A stretch of DNA of 64,000 nt from Vibrio tasmaniensis (GCF_024347635.1 NZ_AP025510.1:2046001-2110000), one strand, 5' to 3'. Shown: positions 17,102 to 27,100, counted from the stretch's first letter. The notes: generated from the letters alone by a model not told the origin. Translations and numbers: made by a program.

Positions 17102-18406
17102 CTAAACCGAAGGCTCAACCACTTCTTCTGATGATTGTTCGAGAGGCGTATCCTCTAGGCTGGATTCAATACTAGGAAGAATCACATCAGAGTCACTTTC
17201 GCTGGCAACTTTACCACTCAAGCTTTTCAAACTATCGACTAACTCTTCTAAGCTCTTTATATGAGCATCACCCTTGGTAATCTGATCATCTAACAATTGG
17301 TTGTGCTTAGTCGCTTCAACCAATTTCTGTGCTTGCCTCTGATTCTCACTTTCTAATTTAGTGAGTTGCTCAGTCAAAGTCTCAATTTCTGACTTTAATG
17401 ACGCTGTCATATCTGAACTTTTTAACGTTTTAACGCTCGCTACAATTTTCTGAGACTGAAGACGCAATACAACATCGCGGTGATCTTCATTATTAACCAC
17501 TCGTGAAATGCTCAATAGCTGATTCTCAGCATTCAAAACCGATTGTTCGAATCTGTCACCTTTAATACTCGAAAGCACTTTAACTTCATGAGCGACACTG
17601 CGCACGTGGTTTAATTCGAACTTAGCAGCGTGAACCGCGTCTTCAATGATCGACTTTTCACGGGGACTTGCTTTCACTTGGCTTTCTGCCAAAGCAATTT
17701 GAGATGCTGCCTTAGCAAACGTCAATGGAACAACATCATCAAAATCTTCATCTTCCAAGAACTCCAACTCGTCCTTTAAAGGTTCGATGTATTTCTTATG
17801 TGCCACCTTAACTTCTAACAAGCTCGCGTTATTAAGAAATTCTACCTGTGCTTCTTGAGCGTCTTCAAGTTCATCGACAAGTACATACTCAAACAGCTCG
17901 CTGTATTCTGAATACAAGCGCTTGTAGCTCGATGCAAACATAGTGTCTGCACCAAGAAACTTTAAGTAATCCATTTGCACTATTGAGTCGGCCAATACTC
18001 TGTCAGCCTTCTCCTTTAACACTAAAATCGAGTCATAATTTGACCGAATCAACGCGATTTTTTCATCAAAGGCTTCAGCATAAGTTAGTGTCGAAAAAAT
18101 CGAGTAACTCTTGGTTAACCGTGTTTCATCTTTCAGTAAGTCTGCATAAATACTTTCAGTATCGTTCCAAGCATCTAACAGTTCATGGTAATTCTCTGGT
18201 GCATAGAGAGACAATTGAGCATGGTCTTCAAGCTTAGCCTCCCATTCGGAGTAAACGTTTTGGACAGACTGAAATGAACGGACCTCTACTGTTGATTCAT
18301 TGTTATTTGTGGTTTGGTTCGCGCCTGTCTGCTCTGAGGGTGTACTTTGACAACCTGAGATAGCAAATAGCATACAGCTCATTAATGCTACTTTGTTCAC
18401 TCTCAC
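17102..18406 (-). CDS. Coiled-coil lipoprotein of unknown function
   Basis: 434 aa. Lipoprotein signal with lipobox ISGC and Cys at residue 19. After a Ser/Thr/Asn/Gln-rich linker the protein is almost entirely acidic and helical, and residues about 330-400 are strongly coiled-coil in pattern (LKSEIETLTEQLTKLESE then SLEELVDSLKSL). The C-terminus is acidic and low-complexity. No enzymatic motif is visible. It is monocistronic, with its own terminator. I do not recognise the family; a structural or scaffolding role in the envelope is only a guess. Confidence 0.75.
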   Translation of the reverse strand: MRVNKVALMSCMLFAISGCQSTPSEQTGANQTTNNNESTVEVRSFQSVQNVYSEWEAKLEDHAQLSLYAPENYHELLDAWNDTESIYADLLKDETRLTKSYSIFSTLTYAEAFDEKIALIRSNYDSILVLKEKADRVLADSIVQMDYLKFLGADTMFASSYKRLYSEYSELFEYVLVDELEDAQEAQVEFLNNASLLEVKVAHKKYIEPLKDELEFLEDEDFDDVVPLTFAKAASQIALAESQVKASPREKSIIEDAVHAAKFELNHVRSVAHEVKVLSSIKGDRFEQSVLNAENQLLSISRVVNNEDHRDVVLRLQSQKIVASVKTLKSSDMTASLKSEIETLTEQLTKLESENQRQAQKLVEATKHNQLLDDQITKGDAHIKSLEELVDSLKSLSGKVASESDSDVILPSIESSLEDTPLEQSSEEVVEPSV

Positions 18407-18665
18407 TGAAGCGTTTCCTTTTTATACAATATTAGCTGGATGCAATATCTTTCTAGTCACACAATATATTACAACCACTTCGCAATAAACATCGCTCAGA
18501 ATTTAAGTGGCTTAAAATCACGCAATATAACTAAAATAAACCCACCATGCGTTGATTAATCATTCAATTTGGTATCACTTATCAATTCTATTTATTTGCT
18601 ATTGCCTGAGCCGTGAATGCGCACTAAGGTGGAGGTAGAGAACGTTATGAATATATAGGTTAATT

Positions 18666-18896
18666 ATGAAGTACAACGCTGAACATATTGCTGATTTAAA
18701 CCTCCTTCTTCAATTTGATGTAAGTAGTGCAGCTACTGGAATTAAAGTTCATCAAGAGGCTGCTCAAGAAACTCAAGACGCTGTTAAGCGCCTATTCGAA
18801 AAGAACCTTTGCACTCAGCCAGACGGCGGTTATCTAACAGATGAAGGTATCGAAATGGCAGAACGCGCAGACAAACTACTTCGCGTACTGAACTAA
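18666..18896 (+). CDS. TIGR02647 family small protein
   Basis: 76-aa soluble protein. Sequence (LNLLLQFDVSSAATGIKVHQ then GYLTDEGIEMAERADKLL) matches what I remember of the TIGR02647 family, annotated in places as DNA-binding but with no tested function. The second half looks like a winged-helix end (LTDEG). Monocistronic, with a strong terminator at 18915-18947. Confidence 0.75.
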   Translation: MKYNAEHIADLNLLLQFDVSSAATGIKVHQEAAQETQDAVKRLFEKNLCTQPDGGYLTDEGIEMAERADKLLRVLN

Positions 18897-18914
18897 AATC
18901 CCACGCTTCTAGTA

Positions 18915-18947
18915 AAAACTCCACTCGCTTCGGCCGTGGAGTTTTTT
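18915..18947 (+). terminator. Terminator of the TIGR02647 gene
   Basis: Stem AAAACTCCAC / GTGGAGTTTT with an 11-base loop, followed by TTC; 18 bases past the stop. Confidence 0.85.
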
Positions 18948-19010
18948 CATTTTTGGGCAGAGCTTTGTTAGGCTTATCATAAATCCGTCATTTGCAGTTG
19001 TGAGGAACAC

Positions 19011-19865
19011 ATGGCTTCTATATTTATTGTTGGTGCAGGCTGGGTTGGTGCGCCCTTATCGGATCATTTTGCCAAACATGGTAACCAAGTCGTCGTTACG
19101 AAGACTACCCAAGCCGGTGCAGACGCTATTGGCAACAAACGAATTCCATGCGAAGTGTTTAGTTTTGACTCATCAAAGCCAGATGAGACTATCGGTGAAC
19201 TCTATTCGTTGTTACTCGAAAACAACACTGAGATAGTGATTGGTAGCTTCCCTCCAGGCTTTAGAAAAGGAGCAGGACAAGGGTACGCTGAATACTGGCA
19301 GCAACTCACCAATGCGTGTCAAAAGGCCAACGTTAAGAAGCTCATCATGGTCAGTTCAACAACCGTATACCCAACTAAACCTGGCGTGTTGAACGAACTG
19401 GATGCTTCACTCTCCCTTTCAACCTCAGGCAACGAGCTCGCATCTTCATTTTCCGATAATGCGCGAGTCATGTTGCAAGCGGAACAGTCCGTGATTGATT
19501 GTGGCATCGACTACATCATTCTTCGCTTTAGTGGATTGATTGGCCCGAACCGTCACCCATCGAGGTTTGCAAGTAAATTGAAGCAGGTTAGTACTCAAGC
19601 TCCTGCCAATATGCTTCACCTTAACGATGCGATTGGCGCGATTGATTTTGCTATCAATCAACTGCACAACGAAGTGGTCAACGTCACCACACCGAATACG
19701 GTGAGCAAAGCAGAGTTCTATGCAGCAGCACTGAAAAGTGCCAATAGCAGCGAGCGACTCCCCCCTATTGTCGACACGCCAGACAAACTGATCTCTTCGA
19801 AAAAGATTCTCGACTTAGGTTACTCGTTTAAATTCGAATCCACACTGGACGCGCTTTATGACTGA
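19011..19865 (+). CDS. NAD(P)-binding epimerase/dehydratase-like protein (YeeZ type)
   Basis: 284-aa Rossmann-fold protein with dinucleotide motif IFIVGAGWVG at residues 4-13, a SSTTVYP segment resembling the extended-SDR active-site strand, and LRFSGLIGPNRHP. The usual YxxxK catalytic pair of extended SDRs is not evident, so activity may differ or be lost. Substrate unknown. The end overlaps the next gene by 8 bases, so the two are co-translated. Confidence 0.7.
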   Translation: MASIFIVGAGWVGAPLSDHFAKHGNQVVVTKTTQAGADAIGNKRIPCEVFSFDSSKPDETIGELYSLLLENNTEIVIGSFPPGFRKGAGQGYAEYWQQLTNACQKANVKKLIMVSSTTVYPTKPGVLNELDASLSLSTSGNELASSFSDNARVMLQAEQSVIDCGIDYIILRFSGLIGPNRHPSRFASKLKQVSTQAPANMLHLNDAIGAIDFAINQLHNEVVNVTTPNTVSKAEFYAAALKSANSSERLPPIVDTPDKLISSKKILDLGYSFKFESTLDALYD

Positions 19866-20538
19866 GCTATCTACAGCTAAGAAAAATCCCAATATAAAAC
19901 TGCATCGCTCAGTCGACACCCTTTGGAACTTTATGTCTATGGGTCACAAGATTACGCCTTCAGACTGTATTTTTGTGCTGTGCAGTAACGACACTCGCGT
20001 TGCTGAATACGCAGCCGAGCTCTATCATCAAAAGATAGCGCCTTACATCGTTTTTTCTGGTGGTGTGGGACGCTTTACAGAAGGGTGCTTTATAGAAGGG
20101 AGCTTTGAGCGTTCAGAAGCAGAAACGTTCGCTTCTATCGCTAGAGACTGTGGTGTGCCAGACTCAGACATTATCATTGAGAAGCATGCAACAAACACTG
20201 GAGAAAATGTACGATTTACCCACGAGTTACTGACTGAGCTAGGGTTGTCACCAAAAAGGCTTACCCTAGTTCAGAAGCCCTTCATGGAGAAACGCACTTA
20301 CGCCACGTTCAGTAAACAATGGCCTGACGATACTTCCGAGATAACAGTGACATCGCAATGGCAGAATTGGGATGATTACTTTAATGAAGAGTTACCATTA
20401 GACATGGTGCTAGGCGCTCTAATTGCTGATTTTGAACGAATCAAATCGTACCCAGCCAAAGGCTTTCAGATTGAAATGCCCGTCCCTGACGACGTTGACC
20501 GCGCCTATCACGTATTGAAGAATCTCGGTTTCGAATAA
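19858..20538 (+). CDS. YdcF-like DUF218 protein
   Basis: 226 aa, cytosolic (no signal peptide or helix). DUF218/YdcF features: CIFVLCSNDTRVAEYAAEL, YIVFSGGVGRFTEG, SEAETFASIARDCGVPDSDI, EKHATNTGENVRFTHELL and VQKPFMEKRTYATF. E. coli YdcF binds S-adenosylmethionine; biochemical role unknown. Start overlaps the epimerase-like gene. Its TAA stop lies inside the first unit of a 23-bp tandem repeat. Confidence 0.8.
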   Translation: MTELSTAKKNPNIKLHRSVDTLWNFMSMGHKITPSDCIFVLCSNDTRVAEYAAELYHQKIAPYIVFSGGVGRFTEGCFIEGSFERSEAETFASIARDCGVPDSDIIIEKHATNTGENVRFTHELLTELGLSPKRLTLVQKPFMEKRTYATFSKQWPDDTSEITVTSQWQNWDDYFNEELPLDMVLGALIADFERIKSYPAKGFQIEMPVPDDVDRAYHVLKNLGFE

Positions 20539-20624
20539 AGCAAAAGCTCGACTGAGAATAAAATAGAAGCTCTGCTTGGAATAAAACAAAAGCTCGGCTT
20601 GGAAGAAAGCAAAACACCGGCTCA
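20534..20624. repeat. Four-unit 23-bp direct tandem repeat
   Basis: Units begin at 20534, 20557, 20580 and 20603 with a 23-base period; the shared core is AATAAA(G/A)CAAAAGCTCGxCT, and the last unit is 22 bases and more diverged. The first unit includes the ydcF-like stop codon; the array ends just before a bidirectional terminator. Confidence 0.85.
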
Positions 20625-20631
20625 ATAAACA

Positions 20632-20658
20632 AAAACGGTGACACCAGGTCACCGTTTT
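20632..20658. terminator. Bidirectional terminator between ydcF-like gene and tdk
   Basis: Perfect stem AAAACGGTGAC / GTCACCGTTTT, loop ACCAG, with T-runs in both directions; serves two convergent genes. Confidence 0.85.
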
Positions 20659-20703
20659 CTAATTTTAACGCTGTTGATTTTAGCAATACCGACTTATTGC
20701 TGC

Positions 20704-21282
20704 TTATTTACCTAACGCTTCTTTATAATGCAAACGGCAAGCAGAAACATATTGATCATTGCCACCAATAGCCACTTGGTCACCTTCAGCAATCGCCACA
20801 CCGTGCTCGTCGGTACGAATTACCATATTAGCCTTACGGCCACAGTGACAAATTGTTTTAAGTTCTACTAATTTGTCAGCCCAAGACAACAAGTAGCGGC
20901 TACCTTCAAACAGTTCACCCAAGAAATCGGTACGCAAACCGTAGCAAAGTACAGGAATATGCAGTTTATCGACCACTTCTGTTAGTTGGTAAACCTGCTC
21001 TTTCGACAAAAACTGACACTCATCGATCAAGACACAATGACGCTTTTCTTCTTCATTAAGCTTTTGGATCGCGTCAAACATATCCGTGTCGTTCTTAAAA
21101 AGTTGAGCTTCAGATTGCAGACCAATTCGTGAGCTCACTTTACCGATGCCATAGCGATCATCTAATGCAGCCGTAAAGATCACTGGCGTCATACCACGCT
21201 CTTGGTAATTGAATGAAGATTGAAGAAGCGTTGTCGATTTACCCGCGTTCATTGCCGAGTAATAAAAATACATCTGAGCCAC
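20704..21282 (-). CDS. tdk: Thymidine kinase
   Basis: Phosphorylates thymidine to dTMP in the salvage pathway. 192 aa, type II (tetrameric) TK. P-loop [11 protein letters not shown] at residues about 9-19, Walker B-like VLIDECQFL, lasso-region residues and the zinc-binding cysteines (CHCGRKA and ACRLH). Separate from cysS upstream, which has its own terminator. Confidence 0.96.
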   Translation of the reverse strand: MAQMYFYYSAMNAGKSTTLLQSSFNYQERGMTPVIFTAALDDRYGIGKVSSRIGLQSEAQLFKNDTDMFDAIQKLNEEEKRHCVLIDECQFLSKEQVYQLTEVVDKLHIPVLCYGLRTDFLGELFEGSRYLLSWADKLVELKTICHCGRKANMVIRTDEHGVAIAEGDQVAIGGNDQYVSACRLHYKEALGK

Positions 21283-21344
21283 AGAAATATTCCTGTTAAT
21301 TAAAAGTTGAAGATAAAAAGGTGAAATTTGAGAATTTTTGCTAG

Positions 21345-21370
21345 AAAAAAGGGCTGAAAATCAGCCCTTC
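21345..21370 (-). terminator. Terminator of cysS
   Basis: Stem AAGGGCTGA / TCAGCCCTT, loop of three bases, with a T-run on the minus strand, 10 bases past the cysS stop. Confidence 0.85.
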
Positions 21371-21379
21371 TTATCAGAT

Positions 21380-22765
21380 TTACTTACGACGCCAAGTCGT
21401 ACCTTCTGGGCCATCTTCCAGAACAATACCTAACTCGTTCAGCTTATCACGTGCAAGATCGGCATTTGCCCAATCTTTCGAAGCACGAGAGTCGTTGCGC
21501 AGTTTTATCAACGCTTCGATTTCAGCGACTTCGTCATCGTTACTTGCCGCATCGCCTTGCAAGAAAGCTTCTGGGTCTTGATGAAGAATACCGATGATGT
21601 CTGCCAGTTCACGCATCAATGCACCTAGTGCACTTGCTTTCTCGATGCTTTCAGTCTTGATACGGTTGATTTCACGAGCCATTTCAAACAGCACTGAATA
21701 AGCTTCAGGTGTGTTGAAATCATCGTTCATCGCTGTAGAGAAACGAGTCACGTACTCTTCACCACCAGCAGGCGCAGCAGTAACATCTAGGCCACGAAGT
21801 GATGTATAGAGACGCTCTAGTGATGCGCGAGCTTGATTTAAGTTATCTTCGCTGTAGTTCAGTTGGCTACGGTAGTGACCAGACATTAGGAAATAACGTA
21901 CTGTTTCTGCATCGTAATGCTGAAGAACATCACGGATAGTGAAAAAGTTACCCAGTGACTTAGACATTTTTTCTCTGTCTACCATCACCATGCCACTGTG
22001 CATCCAAGTATTCACATACTGGGTGCCATGTGCACAGCAAGATTGTGCGATTTCGTTCTCATGGTGCGGGAATTGTAGATCTGAACCACCACCGTGGATA
22101 TCGAAGTGATTACCAAGAATAGACGAGTTCATTGCTGAACATTCGATGTGCCAACCCGGACGACCTGGACCCCATGGTGATTCCCACGTAGGTTCACCGG
22201 GCTTAGACATCTTCCAAAGAACGAAATCTAACGGGCTACGTTTTGCTGAATCGATGTCAACACGAGCACCAGCTTGAAGCTGGTCAAGGTCTTGCTTGGA
22301 AAGCTTACCGTACTCGTCGAACTTCTTAACTTCGAACATCACGTCGCCGTTGCTTGCAACGTAGGCAAAACCACGTTGAATTAGCTTTTCTACTAACTCA
22401 ATGATCTCTGTGATGAATTCAGTCGCACGAGGCTCAACATCAGGGCGTTTCATGTTCAATGCATCGAAGTCCGCGTGCATTTCACCGATCAGGCGTTCAG
22501 TCAGAGAGTCACAAGACTCGCCGTTTTCATTAGCGCGTTTGATGATCTTGTCATCGATATCAGTAATGTTACGAACGAAGTTCAAATCATAACCAAGGTA
22601 ACGAAGGTAACGAGTTACTACGTCGAAAGAAACGAACGTACGGCCATGACCAATATGACAGAGATCGTATATGGTTACCCCACAGACATACATACCGACT
22701 TTGCCAGCTGTAATTGGTTTGAATTCCTCTTTCTGTCTTGTGAGCGTGTTATATATCTTCAGCAT
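21380..22765 (-). CDS. cysS: Cysteinyl-tRNA synthetase
   Basis: Class I aminoacyl-tRNA synthetase charging tRNA-Cys. 461 aa, as in E. coli. The HIGH motif appears as HIGHGRT after zinc ligand Cys28 ([15 protein letters not shown]), further zinc ligands lie in [10 protein letters not shown] and HHENE, and the KMSKS motif is [10 protein letters not shown]. Divergent from ppiB across a 190-base promoter region. Confidence 0.97.
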   Translation of the reverse strand: MLKIYNTLTRQKEEFKPITAGKVGMYVCGVTIYDLCHIGHGRTFVSFDVVTRYLRYLGYDLNFVRNITDIDDKIIKRANENGESCDSLTERLIGEMHADFDALNMKRPDVEPRATEFITEIIELVEKLIQRGFAYVASNGDVMFEVKKFDEYGKLSKQDLDQLQAGARVDIDSAKRSPLDFVLWKMSKPGEPTWESPWGPGRPGWHIECSAMNSSILGNHFDIHGGGSDLQFPHHENEIAQSCCAHGTQYVNTWMHSGMVMVDREKMSKSLGNFFTIRDVLQHYDAETVRYFLMSGHYRSQLNYSEDNLNQARASLERLYTSLRGLDVTAAPAGGEEYVTRFSTAMNDDFNTPEAYSVLFEMAREINRIKTESIEKASALGALMRELADIIGILHQDPEAFLQGDAASNDDEVAEIEALIKLRNDSRASKDWANADLARDKLNELGIVLEDGPEGTTWRRK

Positions 22766-22955
22766 GATCTCTATCTATTTTATGGATTAATCAAAAATAA
22801 GTTCGCAGTATAACAAGTCATACCTTAATAGGTAATCCCCAAAAGCAGGAATTGCCTCAAACATCCGAGTTAAGTTAATGATTTGGTGATTTGAAAGTCT
22901 GCCAACATGCGCTAGAATTCGAACTTCATATTAAAAAGACAGTAAGGTAACAATC

Positions 22956-23450
22956 ATGATCATCCTTCACACAAATTTTGGTGACATCAAAGTTCAACTT
23001 AACGAAGAAAAAGCACCAGAAACAAGCGCAAACTTCCTACAGTATTGCCGTGACGGTTTTTACGACAACACACTATTTCACCGTGTTATCGATGGTTTCA
23101 TGGTTCAAGGCGGCGGCATGACTTCTGGCCTTAAAGAAAAAACAACTCGTGCGACTATCAAGAACGAAGCAAACAACGGCCTAGCGAACAAAGTGGGTAC
23201 GCTAGCAATGGCTCGTACTATGGAACCGCACTCAGCGAGCTCTCAGTTCTTCATCAACGTTAACGACAACTCTTTCCTAAACTTCCGCAGCGAAAGCCTA
23301 GACGGTTGGGGCTACTGTGTATTCGCAGAAGTTGTTGAAGGCATGGACATCGTAAACAAGATCAAAGGTGTTAGCACAGGCTCTATGGGTATGCACCAAG
23401 ATGTACCGCTAGAAGAAGTGATCATCACTGGCACTACAATCGAAGCTTAA
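22956..23450 (+). CDS. ppiB: Peptidyl-prolyl isomerase B (cyclophilin)
   Basis: Cytosolic cyclophilin, 164 aa, no signal peptide. Catalytic residues typical of the family are visible: [13 protein letters not shown] (catalytic Arg), [10 protein letters not shown] and the terminal EVVEGMDIV. Preceded by a ribosome binding site (AGTAAGG) and followed by a strong terminator. The cysS/ppiB/lpxH arrangement matches E. coli. Confidence 0.95.
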   Translation: MIILHTNFGDIKVQLNEEKAPETSANFLQYCRDGFYDNTLFHRVIDGFMVQGGGMTSGLKEKTTRATIKNEANNGLANKVGTLAMARTMEPHSASSQFFINVNDNSFLNFRSESLDGWGYCVFAEVVEGMDIVNKIKGVSTGSMGMHQDVPLEEVIITGTTIEA

Positions 23451-23503
23451 TTCATCGCTTTCGATTAATATTAATAATTGATGAACCGATAAATCAGGAT
23501 ACA

Positions 23504-23527
23504 GGGAGCGAATCGCTCCCTTTTTTT
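23504..23527 (+). terminator. Terminator of ppiB
   Basis: GGGAGCG / CGCTCCC with loop AAT, followed by seven Ts. lpxH starts only 7 bases later, so lpxH may depend on partial read-through. Confidence 0.85.
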
Positions 23528-23533
23528 AGACCT

Positions 23534-24268
23534 ATGAAAACATATTTTATATCAGATCTACATCTTGCTCCGTCACGACAAGACATCACTGACTGCTTCT
23601 TAACCTTCATGAAGAACGAGGCCGTAGAAGCGGACGCACTCTACGTGTTAGGTGACCTTTTCGAATTCTGGATTGGTGATGACGATAAGAGTGAGTTCGC
23701 GAATTCCATTCGCCAAACGTTTATAGACTTAGTTAACACTGGCGTGCCTTGTTATTTCACACAAGGTAACCGCGACTTTTTAGTTGGCAAAAAATTTGCG
23801 AAACAAACAGGTGTGCAACTTCTAGATGAAGTATCAACTATCGATGTCTACGGACAAAAAGCGGTGGTATTGCATGGTGATACTCTGTGTACCGAAGATG
23901 TAAAGTACCTCGCCTTTCGCGAAAAAGTTCATCAACCCTGGTTACAATGGGTCTTTAATAGAATTCCATTTTTTATTAAAAAGAAAATTGTCTCCAAGGT
24001 TCAGTCTGATATCAAAGATGACAAGCAAACCAAATCTCTCGACATCATGGATGTAACACAGCAAGAAGTCGAAAATGTGATGGCACAACACAATGTCGAT
24101 TTGATGATCCACGGTCATACTCACCGCCCAAACATACACACATTCAGTGCCAGCAATTGCAGTAAAACCCGTATCGTACTTGGTGATTGGTATACTCAGG
24201 GATCAGTTCTGGTCTTCACCTCGCAAGGTTTTGAACTACAGAATCGAGCGTTTGGCAATCGCTTTTAG
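23534..24268 (+). CDS. lpxH: UDP-2,3-diacylglucosamine diphosphatase
   Basis: Peripheral inner-membrane enzyme making lipid X in lipid A synthesis. 244 aa, calcineurin-type phosphoesterase. Metal ligands: SDLHL at residues 6-10, [16 protein letters not shown], and GHTHRP in the C-terminal part. No recognisable ribosome binding site precedes ATG 23534, as the ppiB terminator T-run occupies the spot, so expression may be low or coupled. Confidence 0.95.
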   Translation: MKTYFISDLHLAPSRQDITDCFLTFMKNEAVEADALYVLGDLFEFWIGDDDKSEFANSIRQTFIDLVNTGVPCYFTQGNRDFLVGKKFAKQTGVQLLDEVSTIDVYGQKAVVLHGDTLCTEDVKYLAFREKVHQPWLQWVFNRIPFFIKKKIVSKVQSDIKDDKQTKSLDIMDVTQQEVENVMAQHNVDLMIHGHTHRPNIHTFSASNCSKTRIVLGDWYTQGSVLVFTSQGFELQNRAFGNRF

Positions 24269-24391
24269 CATCACGGTTAAACTTTCACTTTTATTATTAT
24301 CATCGGTCAGATTTTCTTCTATTGTATATGGTAATTTTTCTTAAATTAGCTATCATCTGTCTATCAAAAATAAACCGAACACAGTACCAAG

Positions 24392-25609
24392 TTGAAATAT
24401 TCATACGTAGCGCGTCAACCAATACTCGATGCAGACAAGAAGACCATAGGTTACGAGTTGCTATTTAGGGATGGTCCTAAGAACACTTTCCCTGAAGTAG
24501 AGCCCGAACTCGCTACTAGCCGTTTGCTTTCCGATCACTTCTTATCTACCCACTATAATACATTGGGCGATAAGCTTGGGTTCGTTAATTTCCCTTATGC
24601 AAGCTTGGTTAACCTAGTCCCAACTCTGTTTCCAAAAGAGAGCCTAGTTGTCGAGGTGTTGGAAGACTGTGAGCCAACAGACGAACTGCTAGAAGCAATC
24701 ATCACAATTTATAATGCGGGTTACACGATCGCGTTAGACGACTTTGTGCCGAGCAAAGCATGGAAACGCTTCTTACCCTACGTATCAATTATCAAGTTCG
24801 ACATACGTTTGATCTCAATTGCTAAAGCAGCGATGTTCATGAACACTCTGAAAGAGTTGAATATCGAGTTTCTAGCAGAGAAAGTAGAAACGCACGAAGA
24901 ATATCAAGAAGCGATCCAAGCTGGGTTTACCTATTTTCAAGGCTACTTTTTTAGCAAACCGGAAATGATCCAAACGCGAGCATTGAACCCTGCTTTTTTA
25001 ACCATTGTTCAACTGTTGAAAGAGATTGCCAACGATCCTATCAACTTTGCCGAAGTAGAGCGTTTGATTACCCTTGATATGACCATGTCGTATAAGCTGC
25101 TTTCATACGTAAACTCCGCAGGTGGCTCATCAACACCGATTCGTTCATTCCACCAAGCGCTTGTTTATCTTGGTGAACAGAAGCTACGTAAGTTAGTTTC
25201 ACTGGTTGCTATCGCATCCGCGAAAGAAGATAAGCCAGACTCACTCTATGGTTTAGCTGTGATACGCGCACGTCAATGTGAACTCTTGGTCAAAAAAATG
25301 AATGTTAAGGTCGAGCCTGGACAAGCCTTTTTAACCGGCATGTTTTCGCTGCTTGACTCCCTATTCGATCTGCCTTTGGAAAAAGTATTGGACTCGGTGC
25401 CGATCGATGATGAAATTAAACAAGCCTTGATACAACGTAAAGGTGTGCTAGGTGCCATTTTGGCGATGGTCATTGCTTATGAACAAGCTCGCTGGGATGA
25501 AGTAACGCGCATCCGTAAGTTGCTCAAACTCAACGAAGCTGAGCTAGGTCAAGCTTATGACGAAGCAACCTCTTGGACTCAAGATCTGCTGTGCTCTACT
25601 TCGAAATAG
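24392..25609 (+). CDS. EAL-HDOD domain signalling protein (YuxH-like)
   Basis: 405 aa. Residues about 1-200 form an EAL-type domain and about 205-400 an HDOD domain. The EAL signature reads YELLFRD (E-L-L), the next motifs are FVNFP, VEVLED, ALDDF (the following GTG is FVP), IKFD and AEKVET (canonical AEGVET), then GYFFSKP. Some metal-binding acidic residues remain, but others differ, so the domain may be a weak phosphodiesterase or only a c-di-GMP sensor. The start is TTG; an in-frame stop lies 21 bases upstream and the next in-frame starts would remove the conserved VARQPI start. No clear ribosome binding site. Confidence 0.85.
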   Translation: MKYSYVARQPILDADKKTIGYELLFRDGPKNTFPEVEPELATSRLLSDHFLSTHYNTLGDKLGFVNFPYASLVNLVPTLFPKESLVVEVLEDCEPTDELLEAIITIYNAGYTIALDDFVPSKAWKRFLPYVSIIKFDIRLISIAKAAMFMNTLKELNIEFLAEKVETHEEYQEAIQAGFTYFQGYFFSKPEMIQTRALNPAFLTIVQLLKEIANDPINFAEVERLITLDMTMSYKLLSYVNSAGGSSTPIRSFHQALVYLGEQKLRKLVSLVAIASAKEDKPDSLYGLAVIRARQCELLVKKMNVKVEPGQAFLTGMFSLLDSLFDLPLEKVLDSVPIDDEIKQALIQRKGVLGAILAMVIAYEQARWDEVTRIRKLLKLNEAELGQAYDEATSWTQDLLCSTSK

Positions 25610-25690
25610 CTCACGTTACACAAGGATTTCAATAGAAACTCAGCTTTGGTGAGCGATCGTTTCTTGGTAAACTCCCACGCATTCATTTAT

Positions 25691-25714
25691 GGCCTCTTAA
25701 TAGAGGCCATTTTT
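25691..25714 (+). terminator. Terminator of the EAL-HDOD gene
   Basis: GGCCTCT / AGAGGCC with loop TAAT, followed by ATTTTT. It also sits 14 bases before the ychJ start and could affect its leader. Confidence 0.8.
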
Positions 25715-25727
25715 ACAGGATTTGACT

Positions 25728-26240
25728 ATGTCTTTATGCCCATGCGGTAGCAAAAACACTTACCAACAGTGCTGTAAATCAGCACACCTTAACCACAGTG
25801 CCGTTGAAACACCCGAGCAATTGATGCGCTCACGTTATTCTGCACATGTACTTGGTTTGGTGGATTATGTTGTTGCGACTTACCACCCTAGCTGCAACGC
25901 AGAAGCGCAAAGAGAAGGTATTGCCGAATCTATCAACAGTGATTGGGCAGGACTAGAAGTCATCGATACTGCGGTAGGCTCGCACCAAGACGAAGGCTTT
26001 GTTGAGTTTAAAGCTTACTTCAATGAAGAAGGCGCACAATACTGCATGCAAGAACGCTCTCGCTTTATACGTCAAGACGGTCTTTGGTACTACATTGATG
26101 GTACCTTCCCAGAGCAGGAACAAACTACACAACCAGAAATTGACCCACGCTTAAATCAAACCGTTGAGAGCTTTAAAATCGGCCGTAATGATCCGTGTAT
26201 TTGTGGCAGTGGTAAGAAATACAAGAAGTGCTGCGGGTAA
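25728..26240 (+). CDS. ychJ: YchJ family SEC-C motif protein
   Basis: 170 aa with zinc-binding SEC-C motifs at both ends: CPCGS...CC near residue 4 and [13 protein letters not shown] at the C-terminus, flanking the YchJ-type central domain (NTF2-like; [17 protein letters not shown]). E. coli YchJ has the same layout; its function is not established. I use ATG 25728, preceded by AGGA; an in-frame TTG lies two codons upstream. Confidence 0.88.
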   Translation: MSLCPCGSKNTYQQCCKSAHLNHSAVETPEQLMRSRYSAHVLGLVDYVVATYHPSCNAEAQREGIAESINSDWAGLEVIDTAVGSHQDEGFVEFKAYFNEEGAQYCMQERSRFIRQDGLWYYIDGTFPEQEQTTQPEIDPRLNQTVESFKIGRNDPCICGSGKKYKKCCG

Positions 26241-26271
26241 CTCGTTCGACTAAGAAGTCAGATTAAGAGAA

Positions 26272-26308
26272 GAGATTCCTGATGTCGCTTAGGCTCCTCG
26301 GAATGACG
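26272..26308. repeat. Possible REP-like intergenic element
   Basis: Starts GAGATTCCT and ends GGAATGACG, with ATTCC/GGAAT as inverted arms around a 20-base centre. This resembles the GAGATTCC...GGAATGACG intergenic elements found in many copies in Vibrio and other genomes; the match is from memory. In the 209-base gap between convergent ychJ and the his operon. Confidence 0.4.
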
Positions 26309-26375
26309 CAAAGTCAGAGGTTAGAAAAGTGACGTAGGGCTTAGAAATCTTGAAATCTTGAAAATTAAAAAACTA

Positions 26376-26411
26376 AAAAGCCCCGTAAACATGTTTGTTT
26401 GCGGGGCTTTT
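26376..26411 (-). terminator. Terminator of the his operon
   Basis: AAAAGCCCCG / CGGGGCTTTT with an additional AAAC/GTTT inner stem; minus-strand T-run. 39 bases past the hisI stop. Confidence 0.85.
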
Positions 26412-26449
26412 GCCTGTCTTTTACGCGGTTCTATTAATCTAAAGAGAGC

Positions 26450-27096
26450 TTACTTATGACGCTCTTTCAGCTTGTTTACCACATCATCCATCGATAAGCC
26501 TTGATCTTGAAGAAGAACCATTAGGTGGTAAATCAAATCTGCTGATTCACACACTAACTCCGCCTTATCGCCCGACGTCGCCGCAAGCGCGACTTCAACG
26601 CCTTCTTCGCCCACTTTTTGCGAAATACGCTTGGTGCCACGGGCATATAGACTGGCAGTATAAGAAGATTCAGGATCGGCGTCCTTGCGGGCAGCCAATA
26701 GCTGCTCAAGCTGATGAAGCCACACCATCTGAGACTCTTCTTGCTTGTCTCCATCCCAACACGTTGTTGTACCTGTGTGGCACGTTGGACCAATGGGATT
26801 AACTTTAACCAGTAAGGTGTCGCTGTCACAGTCCAAGGCGACGTTGTGCAGTTGCAATACGTTGCCTGACGTTTCACCTTTCGTCCAAAGGCGCTCTTTG
26901 GTGCGAGAGAAAAACGTCACTTGGCCAGTCTCGCCTGTTTTCTCTAGTGCTGCTGGGTTCATGTATCCCATCATCAGCACTTGGCTAGACTGGTAATCTT
27001 GAACAATCGCTGGCACTAAGCCATCGACTTTTTCCCAATCAATACGCTCTGACAATGCGCCTACTTCTGTTTTTGATAAGCTTACGGGTTCAAAAC

Positions 27097-27100
<4 letters not shown>
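26450..27100 (-). CDS. hisI: HisIE, phosphoribosyl-AMP cyclohydrolase / phosphoribosyl-ATP pyrophosphatase
   Basis: Bifunctional enzyme for steps 2 and 3 of histidine synthesis. 216 aa. Residues about 1-120 are the cyclohydrolase ([28 protein letters not shown], zinc cysteines in [12 protein letters not shown]), the rest is the PRA-PH domain ([26 protein letters not shown]). Last gene of the operon; overlaps the hisF stop by four bases. Confidence 0.97.
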
